From contig CM028897.1 in the NCBI GenBank assembly GCA_016801885.1, positions 17,422,501-17,486,500 on the forward strand: 64,000 nucleotides of DNA. Reading direction: 5' to 3'. The position numbers were made by a program, and so were the translations under genes. Positions within the stretch are counted from its first letter, which is position 1. Every line of letters starts with the position of its first letter. The notes below the pieces were generated by a model that saw only the letters and a list, made by a program, of their open reading frames with translations, did not search any database and was not told the origin of the DNA. The stretch comes from Toxotes chatareus (taxonomy: Eukaryota > Chordata > Actinopteri > Toxotidae). Positions 62,951 through 64,000 of this stretch are shown in pieces.

Positions 62951-64000
62951 TAGTAGACCGGTGAACGGATGGATGGACAGGCGGAGGAGAGGAGAGGGCT
63001 CCCGCTGCCTTCAGGTGCTCCTATAAGTGTCGGAATAATGAAAAGTCTACACATGACCAGGATCCATGATCATTTTCTGCTGTTGTAACAACACAAACGC
63101 AACACTCATGAGCCAGCATGTACAAAAGCAGGGCCCTAAAGGCAAAGTGGGGCCCCCAAAAGCCTCAGATTTTCAGTGTGTCAGTTTTAGAAATGAAAGT
63201 AAGAGCTAATTAATAAATTCGTCTCTATATGAAAATCATTTGATACTTTATTGATAAAGTAAAGGAACAGCTCGACAGTTTGAGAAATATGCCTATTCTT
63301 CTTCTTGGCGAGGGTTAAAACTAGATGAGAAGCCTACCATTGTTTTAAAAGTAACCTTTAAACAGGGGGAGCCAGCTAACCCAGCTCTGTCCAAAATCCA
63401 CCTACCCTCTAACACTGACTAATTACCACATTATATCTTGTTTGTCTAATCTGTACATATGTGCCAAACTATTTCTTGGCTGCGAGCGGTTGCCAGTCAG
63501 CAAGTGGAGACCTGCTGGAAGTTTGTAAAGCTTCAACTTAACAAATCGTCCCACAGAGCCACAGAAAACAATTTATACCTGTGTTTAGCTCTAACTATTA
63601 GAAGTAAGCTGACCTTAATGTGCCAAATCAGCCTCTTTAATTGCAGATTTGTTTAGGAATATGTACTTCGGTGAAAGCTGTTGTCTGGAGCTGTAGGAAA
63701 TGTGTAATTGCCATGAATTCTATAACAATGCACAGAGTGGAAGGATGGGGTATATGCAGCCATTAGTTCCTCTGCAGCAGGCTTATACCAACTATGCCCA
63801 CAGGCATTGACACACCTAATTTGAATCCAGCTATTATTAAATAATGTTTGCTGTTAGACAAGTCTACTTTTCCACCATTAGAGATGCCTTTGTTTGGAGT
63901 CAGAATCTGCCGTGCCAAGCTTGTCAGACATGGGTGTGACAAGATTAAAAAGTAAACTGAGATCAATTTCAGTTTCAACAGAGGCATGACTGAGAACAAA
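62951..64000. other. Upstream flank of gene 2
   Basis: Contains repeat copy E at 63.26-63.67 kb and otherwise AT-rich sequence without coding signal. Confidence 0.5.
63262..63670 (+). mobile_element. Palindromic dispersed repeat, copy E
   Basis: AACAGCTCGACAGTTTGAGA at the left, TCTGTCCAAAATCCACCTAC and AACTATTTCTTGGCTGCGAG inside. These phrases are the longer form of the family at 45.0 kb. It is the closest copy in the window to the family consensus as I remember it. Confidence 0.75.

Noticed and set aside
1..64000. CRISPR arrays, prokaryotic operons, tRNA or rRNA genes
   Set aside because: No regularly spaced repeats of that kind, no ribosome-binding-site pattern, and no cloverleaf or rRNA sequence recognised. 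The only tRNA-like piece is the truncated SINE at 24.3 kb.

Overview
The window is vertebrate, almost certainly teleost (probably percomorph), nuclear DNA. Coding exons are short and bounded by GT/AG splice sites. Long AT-rich introns carry many (CA)n microsatellites and short non-autonomous transposons. Several dispersed repeats match families I know from percomorph fish genomes. There is no bacterial-style gene packing, operon, CRISPR array or phage signal. Two protein-coding genes are supported, both on the minus strand; all repeat-class names are from memory, not from a database search.

Gene 1 (about 1-10,740, with a likely upstream first exon near 23.6 kb) is the 5' two-thirds of a protein kinase N gene, closest to PKN1. 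Twelve coding exons join in frame into 596 residues: three HR1 Rho-binding repeats, a C2-like region and the linker before the kinase domain. A probable thirteenth exon runs to the left edge. The kinase domain itself lies outside the window. A second candidate start exon at 23.6 kb splices in frame into the exon at 10.6 kb and would add 32 residues at the N-terminus.

The stretch from 23.8 to 29.5 kb is intergenic and repeat-rich, with one unexplained exon-like ORF at 24.6 kb.

Gene 2 (29,548 to about 62,950) encodes a large disordered protein: a basic Lys/Pro/Ser/Thr/Ala-rich N-terminal third, a 24-nt (8-residue) coding minisatellite, a long acidic region, and a motif near 34 kb that resembles the C-terminal block of PRR36 and BTBD8/APache. 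DPW and NPF endocytic motifs suggest a clathrin-adaptor connection. That block ends 8 nt after a good splice donor, which is in phase with an acceptor 3.4 kb downstream. The downstream exon encodes a Gln-rich coiled coil and a true-looking C-terminus followed by AATAAA signals. I therefore model a 1,719-residue protein, with a 1,400-residue form if the donor is not used. A GC-rich non-coding first exon with a consensus donor lies at about 62.66-62.95 kb, 15 kb upstream of the ATG exon.

The remaining sequence is intron or flank: a dead Tc1/mariner copy with its TA flanks, two TTAA-ended MITEs, a hAT-like MITE, an old LINE-like fragment, at least five copies of one palindromic repeat family, microsatellites and G-rich tracts. 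PKN1 is a Rho/Rac effector kinase and gene 2 may be an endocytic or cytoskeletal adaptor. Nothing in the sequence shows that the two work together; they are simply neighbours on one strand.
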